From: Psococerastis gibbosa
Taxonomy: Eukaryota; Arthropoda; Insecta; Psocodea; Psocidae
Direction of reading: 5' to 3'
Assembly: GCA_963971405.1 (NCBI GenBank)
Contig: OZ020489.1
Span: forward strand, 13,268,001-13,332,000
DNA: 64,000 nt
The notes below the pieces were generated by a model. It ran no database searches and was not told the DNA's origin. It saw nothing but the letters and a program-made list of their open reading frames with translations. Each line of letters begins with the position of its first letter. The stretch's first letter is position 1. Position numbers and translations under genes: made by a program. Shown piece by piece: positions 31,480 through 58,632 of this stretch.

Positions 31480-32000
31480 TTAGGTTTTTATTATTGTTAA
31501 TATTGTGCTATAATTTTCCTTCAGAAATTTAGTAATGGCTGACTTGAATTGGTTGAGTACGGTTATTGATTTTATATGTTCAGGAAGAAAGTTGTAAAGG
31601 GCAATAGAAATATAGATATGGGAATGCTTATAATGTTCTATGTTGGGTTTAATGGCTTTGAGGTTGCAACCGGCACCAAGTCTGGTATTAACACCATGTT
31701 GTACCAATTCTAAACGCCCATCTATAGTTCCAAGGCGTTTTAATCTATACAGAAGGAGTTGTTGAGCGTAGAGAAGCGTTAAGGGGTAAACATTGAACTC
31801 TCTGTAAAGTGACGCAGCATGGTAACGGTAGGGTTTGCGAAGAGCAACCCGAATGGCTGTTCTCATTGCTATTTCTAACGGGTACAAGTGGATCTCATAT
31901 GTACCGCCCCATGCCAGAATACTGTATTGAGCTACTGATTGAACAATGGCATAATACACTGGTCTTAGTGTTGATACATCTAGAACATCATAAACAATAA
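31480..32000 (-). pseudogene. LINE reverse-transcriptase C-terminal fragment
   Basis: An open minus-strand stretch begins VLDVSTLRPVYYAIVQS and continues VAQYSILAWGGTYE, LYREFNVYPLTLLYAQQLLL and HIYISIALYNFLPEHIK. These are the thumb and C-terminal segments of jockey/CR1-like LINE reverse transcriptases. It is truncated at the 5' side and the catalytic core is absent. Confidence 0.75.
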
Positions 32001-32025
32001 ATCAAACTGCAAAGTGATATGGTAA

Positions 32026-32187
32026 GGCGGGTATTCCACATACGTCAATCGTCAATGAAAAATTGAAAAATGACGCAACAATGACGTAAATTGACGTGGT
32101 AACAGAATTTTCAGTATGTCTTTAATGTCTGCTAAAACGTCATTTTTCAATTTTTCATTGACGATTGACGTATGTGGAATACCCGCC
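32026..32187. mobile_element. Foldback MITE-7
   Basis: A 162-bp near-perfect palindrome: GGCGGGTATTCCACATACGT to ACGTATGTGGAATACCCGCC. TAA precedes it and TAT follows. The inner motif GACGTGGTAACAG resembles MITE-1 arms. Confidence 0.75.
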
Positions 32188-32383
32188 TATGTGAGCATTT
32201 ACAAAATAGGCTATTTGAAATTTTTTTAAATTAAATATGCTGGATAAGGTAGCTAGGTTAACAATAATATAATATGGTATATAATATATAATAATATATT
32301 ATAATAATTTACGGCATTATAACATGTCAACAGAATATTTCAATAATTGGTGGTAGGGGGACCCCAAAGGATTAATGCGTGCT

Positions 32384-32885
32384 CATTGGCGTAAATTCCC
32401 AAAATTTCGGGGGGGGGGGGGCTTTAGGACCCCAAGACTTTGATCCCCTGGAGGAAAAAAATTGATAGATGGGCCCGAATTAGTGAGGTTTTATGAATAT
32501 TATACCCTGGAGAAAGGGGGCACGGGAGTCTCCCCCGGAGAGAAATAAATGACAAATTGGCCCAAATTAGTGAGGTTTTACGAATATTATACCCCGGAGG
32601 AAGGTGGGCCCGGGGTCTCCCCCGAAGAAAAAGTTTGAAAAAAAATAGGTCTGAAATATCGGGGTTTTAAGCAGTTTGAGATATCTATTTTTGTGAAAGG
32701 ACTTGGCCATATGTTGATTTTTTCATGATGTCTTTCATATAAAACAAGCATACCAAGAATTAATGTCCCTTTCGTTATTATGGATACAATGCCTTTCGCC
32801 TCCTTAACGTCTTTGTCACCAGAAATCCTGGGGTAGGGGGGCTACGGGTAAAAGCCCCCCCAGGACCCCCCTTTTTACGCCAATG
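32384..32885. mobile_element. hAT-like element B, second copy
   Basis: CATTGGCGTAAATTCCC to TTTTTACGCCAATG; flanks TGCGTGCT and CCCGTGCT match at 6 of 8. Here the internal segment duplicated in 894-1550 is mostly single. Confidence 0.75.
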
Positions 32886-34099
32886 CCCGTGCTGGGCCCC
32901 CTATTAATTTATAACAGTTTAAATTATTATAATAATACGATACATAAAAAATGGCTGAACAATTTCTAACAAAAAAAAAATAAGAGAAAAAGCAATAAAG
33001 ATAAGAAAGAAAAAGCCACAATGCAGAACGATATGTAGGCCTAGATATACTGTATGTGGTGGCACTTTGCGATATAACTTATAGAAAGCCCAAAGCTTGC
33101 GGATTTTGTCTTAATAATGGAGTTGCTTTGTTTATACAAAAAATATAAAAAGGTTATAAAAATAAAATAAAACAATAATAAATGGTAGAATATAATATGA
33201 TTTTAACATGAAAGATATTGTAAATATTATAGATTATAGTATAACTAAATAAATGTTGGTGTTTTTAACTGTGCATTACAAGAGTTAAAATGCCGGCAGG
33301 AACGGTAACACGAAAATGACGTCACTTTATGCAGTCACGTGACCCGATTTTTAACCATCAAACTGAAATTGATGTGAAAAATTTTTGTTTCCCTAATAAA
33401 TAACGTTTTTTAGGGGAAAAAATTAAGGGGTATAAAATAAATCTAATAATGTATTAAAATAGGTTTTCAATAATTGTCAAGTAGCCTATTGTATTCCTTA
33501 AAGGAACCTAAGAATCTGGCCGTAAGTAGCATACGGTCCCCATAAATAAATAGGGTAAAGTACCCAGTAGCCGACCAGGCACCAGTATCCGACCAATCCA
33601 GACTAAAAAGTCTCAAATTAAGGATCTCTAACAAATTTTTAATCAAATTCATCGACTACTAAAAAGTTTGAAGTTTCAAAAACAATATTAAAGCACCAAA
33701 TGAATGTCGTGGTAGCAGAATTGATAGAAAAAAAATATGTTGGTGTGTCTGCATGTTCATGTTACCAGTTTTGGCGGTTTCTTGAAGGAAGACCAAAGTG
33801 CCAAGGTAATTTTTTTTTTTCTCTTAGTAAGTAACCAGCCGACCAAATAAAATAGTTGATTAAATAATTTAAAATAGTTGCTAAAATACATGATTTTATA
33901 GTTCTTAAGGTTATTTAGTGATTTTGTCCATTTTTTTAGATGGTCGGACATTGGACATTTGGACCATGAAATTTAAGCAATGCCCCAATATCCGACCGGC
34001 CTGGTCGGGCATCGGACCACTGCCATTATAGAATGCATCCAGTTGCCGACCTTTCCAAAATTAACTGCTGATTTCAGCTAATTTAACAAATCATATATT

Positions 34100-34290
34100 T
34101 ATAGATGAGTGTACGAAAAAGGAAATACACTTTGCAAAATCTGCGGAAGTAATAAATGGAGCAGGCATCAGGGAAACCGAGAGGAAATACGGTGTAACTC
34201 ATGCAAATTTAATGGACAAGCTCAACGGCAAATCTGATGTGGGCTGCAGGAATGGGTCGAAAACAAATTTAACCGAAGAGGTACATATAA
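34100..34290 (+). pseudogene. Pogo-type transposase N-terminal HTH, frameshifted
   Basis: After TTTATAG, one frame reads MSVRKRKYTLQNLRK then stops. The next frame continues EVINGAGIRETERKYGVTHA and LMDKLNGKSDVGCRNG, then LTEE. The pattern matches the psq/pogo DNA-binding helix-turn-helix in front of a linker. An indel near 34145 separates the parts. Confidence 0.65.
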
Positions 34291-34432
34291 ATGTGACATA
34301 TTGGGTACCGTATGTCTGTAACCTTAGGGCGGCGGGGCAGTAGACATAACATAGCATAACACCAAATAAGCCTGGCTCTGAGTCAGTTCCTCACCCGTGT
34401 ATTGTCAGTCCAGCTTTTGCTGACTGTACCAT

Positions 34433-34966
34433 GTGGGCTGGAGGATCACCGGTAAAAAAATATCCAAAAGCTCGGAAGCGCATGAAATTTCCAGCAGCGA
34501 TTTTGGAGCTGGGAAATGGAAAGATTATTGGGAACAGATGGCCGCAGAAAAAAAAAAAGAACAAAAAAAGGAGAGAGAAAGAGAAGAAGTAAAAATAGAG
34601 GCCCTGAAATCTGCTATACCCGCTAGGAAAAATAAAAAGCAAAGCTTATCTTCGGAGGAAGCTGTTGCTAACGAAGAACATAAACAGAACGGAGACGAAC
34701 AAGAGGTGGATCAAGAGAAGGATCATATAAGGAGACTGTCAGGAAGAGGAAGAAAAAACAGGATATATCTTCTTCGGAAGAAGCTAATAATGATGATTAC
34801 GAATCGTGTGGTCAAACATCTGATGTGTATTGGACCAAGGGCTCTTCAAGTGACTCTGAAGATGCCGAAGAGGACGAATCGACGCACAAATCTTTTTTCG
34901 AGGGTGAATTTGTTGTTGGAAAAAGGTCTAAAAGTCTTCTTTAAGCTTCTTTTTGGGACGAATTGA
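34433..34966 (+). pseudogene. Lys/Glu-rich ORF inside the pogo-like element
   Basis: 177 codons, highly charged (AAEKKKEQKKEREREEVKIE, EEAVANEEHKQNGDEQEVDQ). It may be the former C-terminal tail of the transposase; no domain is recognised. The start codon and frame are doubtful. Confidence 0.35.
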
Positions 34967-35616
34967 AGACGTGAAAAGAGTCGAGGCTATTGTGAAATTT
35001 CTTCGTCGCGAGAGGAAAACAAAGAATTTTGCATTTCTCGTGGTTACAGAAATTCATACCGTTGATATGGAGCAACTTATGGGACATGCTGAGTTAAAAA
35101 CAGTGGCCACTACACCCCGCTGTTCAACTAAGAGTTTATGGCTTCTGCCAAAACATTCCAAAAGTTTCCGGCCTTAGAATAAAACAAATTCTATTGGTAA
35201 AAATACCTCTTTTAATTGTAAGAGTGGGCAGAAAAGCCCAAAATTCGCCCATATGAAAATATAGACAATTTTCTTTCTTTTTTATAGATCCTATAGTGAA
35301 ACAATCCAAACTTGCTTTCAAACCTATTAATTAGCCTAATTAATTACTTAATAGCCTGGTCGGATATTGGATCTACGTCTGGTCGGAAACTGGTGCTGAC
35401 TGGTCGGAGTTAGGGGAAACACGCATTTTTTTGAAAAGATTTTTTTATAGACTCTGTAATTGTTTAACTGTTCTTCGTTTTGTATGTGTTTTGTTAAGAA
35501 ATGATAGAGCTATGAATGTAAATTAGAATTATTAAGTTCGACTAAAAACTAGCTGAGTTATATTAAGTAATAGTCAGAAAATTCCCTTAATTGGTCGGAT
35601 ACTGGGTACTTTACCC

Positions 35617-35820
35617 TAATAAAGTTTTGTTCTATTACTAAGCGCAACGTGGCGGAGTTAGGACTATAAAGCCCTCTCTTACACTCAACTAGGAAGACCC
35701 GGGACCGCCTGCATTACATGCCCTCCAAAGCATGGACAGAAAATGTAGCAAGTTTCGAACTCGAACCAACAACCTATTGGGCAAAAACCGTATCCGTGCC
35801 ACTACTCTACACGTCCCCAT
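35617..35820 (-). mobile_element. SINE1 copy whose tail is split by the pogo-like element
   Basis: GTTTTGTTCTATTACTAAGC, GGCGGAGTTAGGACTATAAA, TGCCCTCCAAAGCATGG and CTCGAACCAACAACC in minus-strand SINE1 order, to GTGCCACTACTCTAC. The TAAATAAA tail remainder lies at 33541-33552. Confidence 0.75.
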
Positions 35821-37800
35821 CGCATCGTATTTGATGATATAATGTTACAGGCCTACTTCTAGTTAACGGCTATTTTTAGTTTTTATTGTATAGTTTTACA
35901 GGGTACGTCCACACCCGGGTGTAGTTACAGATTAGAGGCGGCATGGATGGTAACAAATCAATTATTTAAATGTTACAAGATGTCGTTAAAAAAACGGCCC
36001 ACCCTTGTATTTAGACTGGACTTAATCATTTCACCTCGAGCACACCGCTAATGACTGTAAATTAGGTTGGAATTCAGACATATTATGTTAATCCACTAAA
36101 GATGAGAAAATAATACAAAGTGCGACTTGTAATTAAGTGAAAGCATACCGTTGATATTGGCCACCCCTGGATCAAAATATGTAGGTTTATATATATTTTT
36201 TTAAATTAATACAAACTTTGGAACGATTGTATATTGTATGTATTATATTGACTATTGATTGATTGGTTTGTTCAAGGGGGTTATTTCATACATAGTACTG
36301 CGAGAATTTTTTTTTAGGTTTGGTGCAGGGTTTTTCTTCGGGAAACTGATAGACGACAGCAATTAACCGATTATTAAGTTTATGGAAAAGTTATAACAAC
36401 AAGAATGAAAATCAACTTATAAAATGGTGTAAGAAAATAGTCCACTGCCAATTGAATGAACCAAATCATTATAGCTTAAGTAGCCTATTAACTTAAATGA
36501 AAAATATAAACCAACCTATTTGGGGTCATACAGGGTGACCAAAGTCAACGGTTATCTTCCCCTTAAATTGTGAATCAGAGTTTCTTCAATTTTAAAAATG
36601 TACCAATAGCTAGTGGAACGTATCACCTATACTTCCCCGTTCGAAATTTGTTTGTTTACATTTGGATTTGTTTACTATATTTTCAATGTCGATATTACTG
36701 TACAATGTTTTAATTTAATTTTAATTGTACAGGCCATTTGTGTATATTTCTTGGTCTAGGAACCGCCTGATAAATGGGGGTTGATAGGGATTAAGTGGTT
36801 GAAAACTAAGATTTCGGTGTGATATTATATTGAAAATGTACTGTACGTAGGCTAGGACACTTTCTTTCTAGCCGCATACTGTAGTTCATTTTATCAAGTC
36901 TTACTGTAACAACATTAGTAAGCCAACCTTATTGGCCAACTAATTCATATATTATTTCCTTTACACATTAAAACTTACATAATATACAGTATATGCTGAT
37001 TAGTAGGTATCATTTTTTACACAAGTATCCAGCAGGAATGGATGTTTTTGTTGTTGCAGCCCAAAAGTCTTTGATTATATTCCCCTTATGGTTCCAATTA
37101 AAAAAAAATAGTAATAATAATAATACGTGTATTTAACCAAAAAAAAACATTACACGTTTTTCTAATAACCGCGGTGCCACAAAGCCAATAAAGGCGCGTT
37201 GGGATCACCGCAAACGGGTTCCAAATTTAAGTTAAAGGAAATGGGTGGGGGTTATAACCATAATAGCCTTTTAGCAATAAACTTACTGTAAAAAATTATA
37301 TAATAATATAGATTTGCTTACTGTCGAGCTGCCATGAAATGCACACAATAAATTATTTTCGTATATAGAATCTTGTCCGAACCGAACTAGAGTTGACCGT
37401 CTAATGGTAAGCTTGTAGTCATAACCGTGTGTCCGCTGATACTGACGTAAATAAATGTTTTTATAGCAATTGCAATGCAGGGGGTATCAGCTCATACTAA
37501 CTGACGTTAAATATCGTTGGGCGCTGCTTTGCATAAAAACATTTATTATAGCGTATACAATAACACCAGAGGAATTTCATCAGCTATGTAACGTTAGGGG
37601 GCGCCACCACTGTATCGCTGGCACAAAATCATTCTACTTAGAGTTCTGTGTAGGAGAGATGGGACATTCCAGTGCGCCAAAAATAATTTTTGAATCCTGG
37701 GGCCGAATTTTTTCAATGCCTTGCCATAGGAAAAGTGACATCAGATGCTGGCCCTTGGACAAAAAAAAATAATAATAATTGACACGCTCGAATGCTCTCT
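35821..37800. other. Intergenic DNA between BCAT and SQOR
   Basis: AT-rich, no recognised exons. The missing 5' exon of BCAT should lie between 31048 and about 41100, but I cannot identify it. Confidence 0.3.
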
Positions 37801-37801
37801 C

Positions 37802-37802
<1 letters not shown>

Positions 37803-37843
<41 letters not shown>
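37803..37843. repeat. CTGT microsatellite
   Basis: About ten uninterrupted CTGT units. Confidence 0.9.
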
Positions 37844-37848
<5 letters not shown>

Positions 37849-37874
37849 TACACTCTCCTATAGAGAACTCTTGC

Positions 37875-38148
37875 CAGGGCCGGTTTTACCAGACGCGGGG
37901 CCTGTGGTGGTTCCATGGCGCGGGGCCCCTACCTTAGGATATATTTTCTCGGGCGAGGCGGGGGGGGGGGGGGGTTAAACTGGCAACAATATAGTCACAT
38001 ACTCATGGACGATTTTAGTCCTTATTTTCAGTAATTTAAAAAATATATATATTATTATTATTATTAAAAATTGTGCCAAGCGCGGGGCCCCCTGATAGCG
38101 CGGGCCTGTGCTTTTTGTCACACTCGCCACATAGTAAAACCGGCTATG
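37875..38148. mobile_element. hAT-like short element
   Basis: CAGGGCCGGTTTTACCA to AGTAAAACCGGCTATG, perfect 8-bp duplication ACTCTTGC (37867-37874, 38149-38156). It contains a long G run and GCGGGGCC blocks in both orientations. Confidence 0.85.
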
Positions 38149-38635
38149 ACTCTTGCTCTTCTGTGAAAAGTAAAGGTAAATTTGTAATTTATTCGCAATA
38201 ACACAATTTACAGAGGTAAAAAGTAATATAATTCTATAGAACTGCATGTCAACCCCCACCCAACTGTGGAAGCCATGTGTTTGGATGGGGATCGTTCATG
38301 ATTAGGTACCTAATGTAAAAAGGGGGCAAAGAGTTTAAATTGGCAGTTCTAGTTCATTAGTTTTTGGTTGTTGTTATTGTTATCGTTCCTGTATCTTCTG
38401 TACCTTAGTGTGTCTTCATTAAATTAGTATGTATTAAAAATGTCTACGTATGGTATTCAGGCCATATATTACCTTCACATATTTAAGTCGCCTTGATTTT
38501 GTTTGGTTTTCGATTTAGGGATTAGTGGCCAATCATTAGCAATTGAAGTAGCGCTAACACGCCTTTATACCAACAAGCCAAGTTCTTTCGCAACCATCTA
38601 ACTAAATTACCCCAAACAACAAAATAAAACAGTAA

Positions 38636-38800
38636 TGACATGTAGAGTAGTGGTACGGACTTTCACACGAAAGGGGGTTGGTTCGAGTCCCGCAAATACT
38701 ACATTTTCTGGCCATGTTTCGGAGGGCAGTAAAGTAGGCAGTCCCGGGCCTTCCTAGTTGAGTATAAGAGAGGTTTTTATAGCCTAATAGGGTATATATA
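38636..38800 (+). mobile_element. SINE1 copy
   Basis: GACATGTAGAGTAGTGGTAC, TTGGTTCGAGTCCCGC, CTGGCCATGTTTCGGAGGG, TAGTTGAGTATAAGAGAGG and a shortened 3' end. Confidence 0.75.
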
Positions 38801-38849
38801 TATAGGGCTTACAATAGAAAAAAAAGTAATTATTTATTTTTTTATTTAA

Positions 38850-38982
38850 GCGGCTATTCCACTTGTCAATATTTCGTCATTTTTGCATCAATAATTGATG
38901 ATATTTTTATTTTTATAGAGTAAAATTTTTTTAATCAATTATTGAAGCACAAACTCGGATTATTGGCAAGTGGAATAACCGT
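38850..38982. mobile_element. MITE-6, copy 2
   Basis: GCGGCTATTCCACTTGTCAAT to TTGGCAAGTGGAATAACCGTC, about 130 bp, arms meeting at an AT-rich centre. Related to 16525-16932. Confidence 0.6.
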
Positions 38983-39784
38983 CTTTGTAATATTACAATG
39001 ATTATTGACAAAGTTGTAGAGAATGCGGCCCCCAAACATATTTTTTAAGTTCAGTTACAACTAGTGTGCAGTGATGGTAATCAATTGTTATTTTCCAAAA
39101 CTTTGTCACCCCTAAAATCTGCCACCCTGGGCATGTGCCCATGGTACCCATGCGGTAAATCTGGCCCTGACCAGACTAACCCCATTCAAAACCACAGTAG
39201 GCCTACTGCACTACAAATAAAATATCTATAAAATATATTTAATATACAACGCGTAAGCCCCAAAGGGCGTAGCGTTAAGATTTTGAAAAAAAATCAATTG
39301 TTGCTTAAATGGCTTGACCTTTGACCTTAATTTTACGAAACTTACCAAAACCCTTGGAAGTTCTTAAGAAACTTAAAAGGGTAATTTGTCATTACCATGA
39401 TATTGTGGGTTTATTTCTTATTATGCTAATTTTGTGTATTCGTAATCAGTGAGGCGCTGAATTTATATGAGGTTAATTACAATAGAGTGCATAAATTTAT
39501 GTATTACCTAATCACCAATGGAGATATTCCGTTGAAGTAATTTAGCCTCCTTCTTTAATGCCAAACAATCTGAAAGTTTTTTGACTGGAAAATCAGATAG
39601 AAAGAAACAAGTTACCGTTATCTCAAAGTTCATGGAATAGCAGAAATGTTTTACTTGTGCAGTATGTAGAATGATACTCCTAATCTCTATTTAATGCCTA
39701 CATAATTGCATAGTTAGAAAAATGCAGAAATTTGCTGCCCAAGCTAACTTTTGGTTATTTAACAAAGAGTTAGTTAGACTTACA

Positions 39785-39955
39785 TTTCCTGCTGTGTTAA
39801 TAGTCATTGGAGGCAGGGGCCGCTTATTCAGCGATGAGTTAGGAGACTATCAGGAGAGAGGGCGATGTTTCGGAAGCTGTTGCTACTAACATCATCAGGC
39901 TTTGTACTGAGAAGAACTGATGATGGTTTCTGGACGATTGACTCATCATACCCAT
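39785..39955. repeat. Repeat family D-like copy
   Basis: TCATTGGAGGCAGGGGCCG, GGGCGATGTTTCGG and CATCATCAGGCTTTGTAC, a diverged relative of 6388-6545 and 49800-49925. Confidence 0.4.
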
Positions 39956-39990
39956 ACATCAATACAGTAAAGGTGTAAAGGTGTTCCAGG

Positions 39991-40148
39991 CAAAGCCGTG
40001 CCCAGGTTTAGATTTCGGGGGTCCAATTTTTTTTTTTACATAATTTATTAATGTACAAATTCTTTAACAATACAGATTTACATAGAAAAATTTATTTCGG
40101 GGGGGGGGGGGTCTAGACCCCATGGATCACCCCCTGGGCACGGCCATG
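39991..40148. mobile_element. hAT-like short element
   Basis: CAAAGCCGTGCCCAGG to CCTGGGCACGGCCATG, perfect 8-bp duplication GTTCCAGG (39983-39990, 40149-40156). 158 bp, non-coding. Confidence 0.88.
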
Positions 40149-40227
40149 GTTCCAGGTTTAGTTCTATGGTACACCTGTTACCATCCTAGTATCGGATCAC
40201 ACATTAAACCAAAAGGTCAAGACATCA

Positions 40228-40558
<331 letters not shown>

Positions 40559-40770
40559 AAGAATAGATTTGGTGGTTAAATTCTCCACAACTTCGTCAAT
40601 CTTTTCCTTCTTCTCCTTAAGTTACAGCTGGCTGGCGGCTGGATGGCAGCAACATGGCGTGACATCGATGCCTCCACTCGTTAATAATCATTGTAATTAC
40701 TGTTTTGTTTTGTTGTTGTGGGTTGTGAAGGAACTTGGCTTGTTGATATTAAGGCGGGTTCTTGTTCTAG

Positions 40771-40862
40771 CGGCTTCCTAGTTGAGTGTAAGAGAGGGGG
40801 CTTTATAGCCCTAACTCCGCTAGGTTGGCTTAGTAACAATACAAAAAAGTCAATATTTCTTT
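40771..40862 (+). mobile_element. SINE1 3' fragment
   Basis: CTAGTTGAGTGTAAGAGAGG, GGCTTTATAGCCCTAACTCC, GGTTGGCTTAGTAACAATAC and a TTTATTTATT tail. It may be a partial duplicate of the neighbouring copy's 3' half. About 260 bp upstream of the SQOR start. Confidence 0.65.
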
Positions 40863-41125
40863 ATTTATTTCAAACATGGCTAAACTGCCAATTTAAAATT
40901 ATGCCGTGTCTCGTATCTACAAAGTATAACTACACACTACAATACTAAGTACAATAATTTCCTTGACATCTGATAAATGTATGAAGGCAGAGCGCAACAC
41001 TTCCCGCAATATCCCAGTCCATTTAACCTTGGCTCGCATTTCTGATAAATTGGCACTCGCCCACTGTTGACTCGCTCAATGTTTAGTTTGTTAAAAACCG
41101 CGCTACACACTGTGCTCTTAGCAGA

Positions 41126-56196
<15,071 letters not shown>

Positions 56197-56832
56197 ATTT
56201 TGAGAGAAGTAATTAAATGTCTACTCAGAGCCTAGTTTAACGACTTGCCATTGGAAATTAGTTGCTCTCAAATAATGGGCACAAATAATGCATTTCGTAG
56301 GCCCGGTGCGTGCATGCAGATTCCACGGCAACAGATCTGCAGTAGATCTGGGATGTGTCAGCAGAGAAAAAAATTTGCATTTGCATCTTCTTTTCGAGTT
56401 GAGCAAGTCTCAAATCGCTGATAAAGTTTCCCTCCGTAGATGGCAGTTCTTGCCGAAAGCGCTCAGGGTTTTACGATATATTATCGTATATTGTACTGAC
56501 AGTAGTGGGTTTTTTAGACAAAGTTAATTTTTTAATGATTATTTAGGTTTTATAATTCTTGTAAAGTTATCGTAGCTAAAACACTAAGTTTTTGTTTTTG
56601 TTTGTTTAATAAAATGAAATACCACGAAGTCACGTTTAATTTAATTTTTTCTAAAATATTGCTACAGTTTCATCTGCCTTTGTGCACTATCCCTTTTGTT
56701 TTAATGTATCTGGACAGATCTGTATCCGTATCGATTGCCGCAGAATCCGCTTTAGTGGACAGGGCTTAATGGACCGCTTTCGAACTGAAAAGTATTATAT
56801 AATGGTGATTTTCTTTCTTTCCTTTCGTCTCA

Positions 56833-57085
56833 TTAGTAGTAGTAGTAGTATGGTTTGACACAGTCCCAGGCCACGGTGTGGGCCCATAGGACTCCAGTGG
56901 ACCTCCTGATTATATTGGATTCCGAACCACTTGGGAAACACAGTGAAGTCACACGATTAGTTCGGAGGTGACCAGGACAAGTCCTACCATGTTTCCCTAC
57001 CGGCACTGTGCACACGACCAATTTATCTGCAGCTTTGAACCTGCTCTGGTCCGCTGGATTCAACTTGGTATGGCGGCCGGCTTCG
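56833..57085 (-). mobile_element. SINE2b copy
   Basis: AGTAGTATGGTTTGACACAG through CTTGGTATGGCGGCCGGCTT with a (TAG)n edge, nearly identical to 19590-19835. Confidence 0.65.
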
Positions 57086-57480
57086 TCTCATTAAATAAAT
57101 TTGTTACTCCGTCATGTCTTATTACGACTACACTCATACAACCAAAAATTGAGCCTAAATTCATTTAATTTTCAACTCCGAATAACAGCAATGAGCCAAT
57201 GGAGGGTATACCAATAACAAAGTAGCATAAACACAAATCTGAAGGGTTTCTTCGAAACCACTCAGGGTCATTGACCCCCGCAGTAGTAAACACCTGGTTG
57301 CTACCCTTCCGCATTCCGATCAAGGCCGTACTCATTCATACTTTTCATAACACCAAGTTCTGTGTTGTCTATAATAATAATGTTATTAATTTATTATCAT
57401 TTATTTTCGGGAGCATACAGTCGCCTAATTTGCCAAATGATTTATGGGAGTACTACGAACCAAAACGATTTTGATTTTAG
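57086..57480. other. Intergenic DNA, no assigned feature
   Basis: Convergent space between SQOR and the lipase. No exon with a lipase-type His motif is visible on the minus strand. Confidence 0.35.
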
Positions 57481-57535
57481 TAAATAAATAAATAAATATT
57501 GACTTTTATTGTTCTATTACTAAGCCGACCTAGTG
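57481..57535 (-). mobile_element. SINE1 3' tail fragment
   Basis: TAAATAAATAAATAAATATT, GTTCTATTACTAAGCCGACC and TAGTGG: only the last ~55 bp of SINE1. Confidence 0.6.
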
Positions 57536-57599
57536 GTTATGATGTTGTGATGAATGGAAGAAAAACATGATTCCCGGTTTTATTACAAATTATTAAATT

Positions 57600-57712
57600 A
57601 TTACCGCCTCACACCGTCCGGGTACAAGCAATAATGGGCAAGCTAAGACATGCTTGTAACCATTGACGTAATGTCACAGGTGTAAGCGTGACTTTACCAA
57701 GTTCGGATACGA
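57600..57712 (-). repeat. Repeat family C, middle fragment
   Basis: GCAATAATGGGCAAGCTAAGA, GTAACCATTGACGTAATG and GTGACTTTACCAAGTTCGG are the inverse of the family C middle. Confidence 0.4.
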
Positions 57713-57770
57713 GTCAAAACAGTAATCTAAAAATAATAATAATTTAATAATAAATTAATAATTATTCTAA

Positions 57771-58632
57771 CGACGTTTTATATTCATCGTACATCTAATT
57801 CCAGATGTGGAACCATGGGGACGATTTGACTGAAACCTCCTCTTGAGATCCATCGTCGGTTTGAACACTAGTTTGCATGTACCCGATATATAGTGCACAA
57901 GGCTAAAGGTGGGAACTGATTTAAGGCAGTTAGAATATCCCAACGACGTTTTCAATTATTCTCGAGATCTAATGCCACAATCGGCTCCTTTGCCGCGATA
58001 ATTTCATGAGAACCTCTTCATAATTCGTCGGTCTGCGTGTGCCACATGAAGACGTCATTGTTGAAAATGGAACATTAGAATTTAGAACATCCCCATGTTG
58101 GGTTCGAATCTTTTCCGCTTCTAATTCCAGAAAATTGATGATTTTACAAGAACTTCGTCATAAGATCTAACGCGGGTGTATTCACAAGTTCGTCGGTCTG
58201 CGTGCATGGATGCGCCACATAAAGGCGTCACTATTGAAAGGGGTAAATTAAAACTTCCCCAGTAGTTTTCGATTCTCTTCCACATCTAATTCCAGAATTT
58301 ACTTCGTTTTTGCCACGATGATTTCACTAGAACCTCGTCATAAGATCCAACGTGTGTTTGAACACAAGTTCGTCGGTCATCATGCGCCACATAAACGCGT
58401 CCTTGTTGAGGGTGGGATATTACAATTTAGAACATCCCCATGTTGTTTTAGAGTCTTTTCAGCGTCTAATTCCAGAATCGTCTTCATGGCGATCCGATGA
58501 TTTGACTAGAACCTCCTCATAAGATTCATTGTGGGTTTGTACAAAAGTTCGTCGGCCCGCATTCCCCACATAAAGTCGACGTGGTTGAAGGTGGGATGAG
58601 GCACGTAGAATATCCCAACGACGTTTTTAATC
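57771..58632. repeat. Degenerate tandem array, about five units of 160-185 bp
   Basis: Repeating landmarks: GACGTTTT, TCTAATTCCAGA, GATGATTTCACTAGAACCTC, CATAAGATCCAACG, CACAAGTTCGTCGGTC, GCGCCACATAAA and AACATCCCCATG. Units begin near 57771, 57949, 58107, 58271 and 58446. No long frame is kept across units. It lies 3' of the last lipase exon seen. Confidence 0.75.

Larger units (their letters stand above)
33553..35616 (+). mobile_element. Decayed pogo-like DNA transposon
   Basis: Inverted ends GGGTAAAGTACCCAGTA and ATACTGGGTACTTTACCC, continuing into CCGACCA/TGGTCGG, with TA on both sides. Inside, 34100-34290 encodes a psq/CENP-B-like helix-turn-helix, and 34433-35177 lysine- and glutamate-rich frames. 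No DDE catalytic domain is visible in any frame, so the element is internally deleted. Extra CCGACCA/GGTCGG words occur throughout. It interrupts the tail of a SINE1 copy. Confidence 0.75.
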
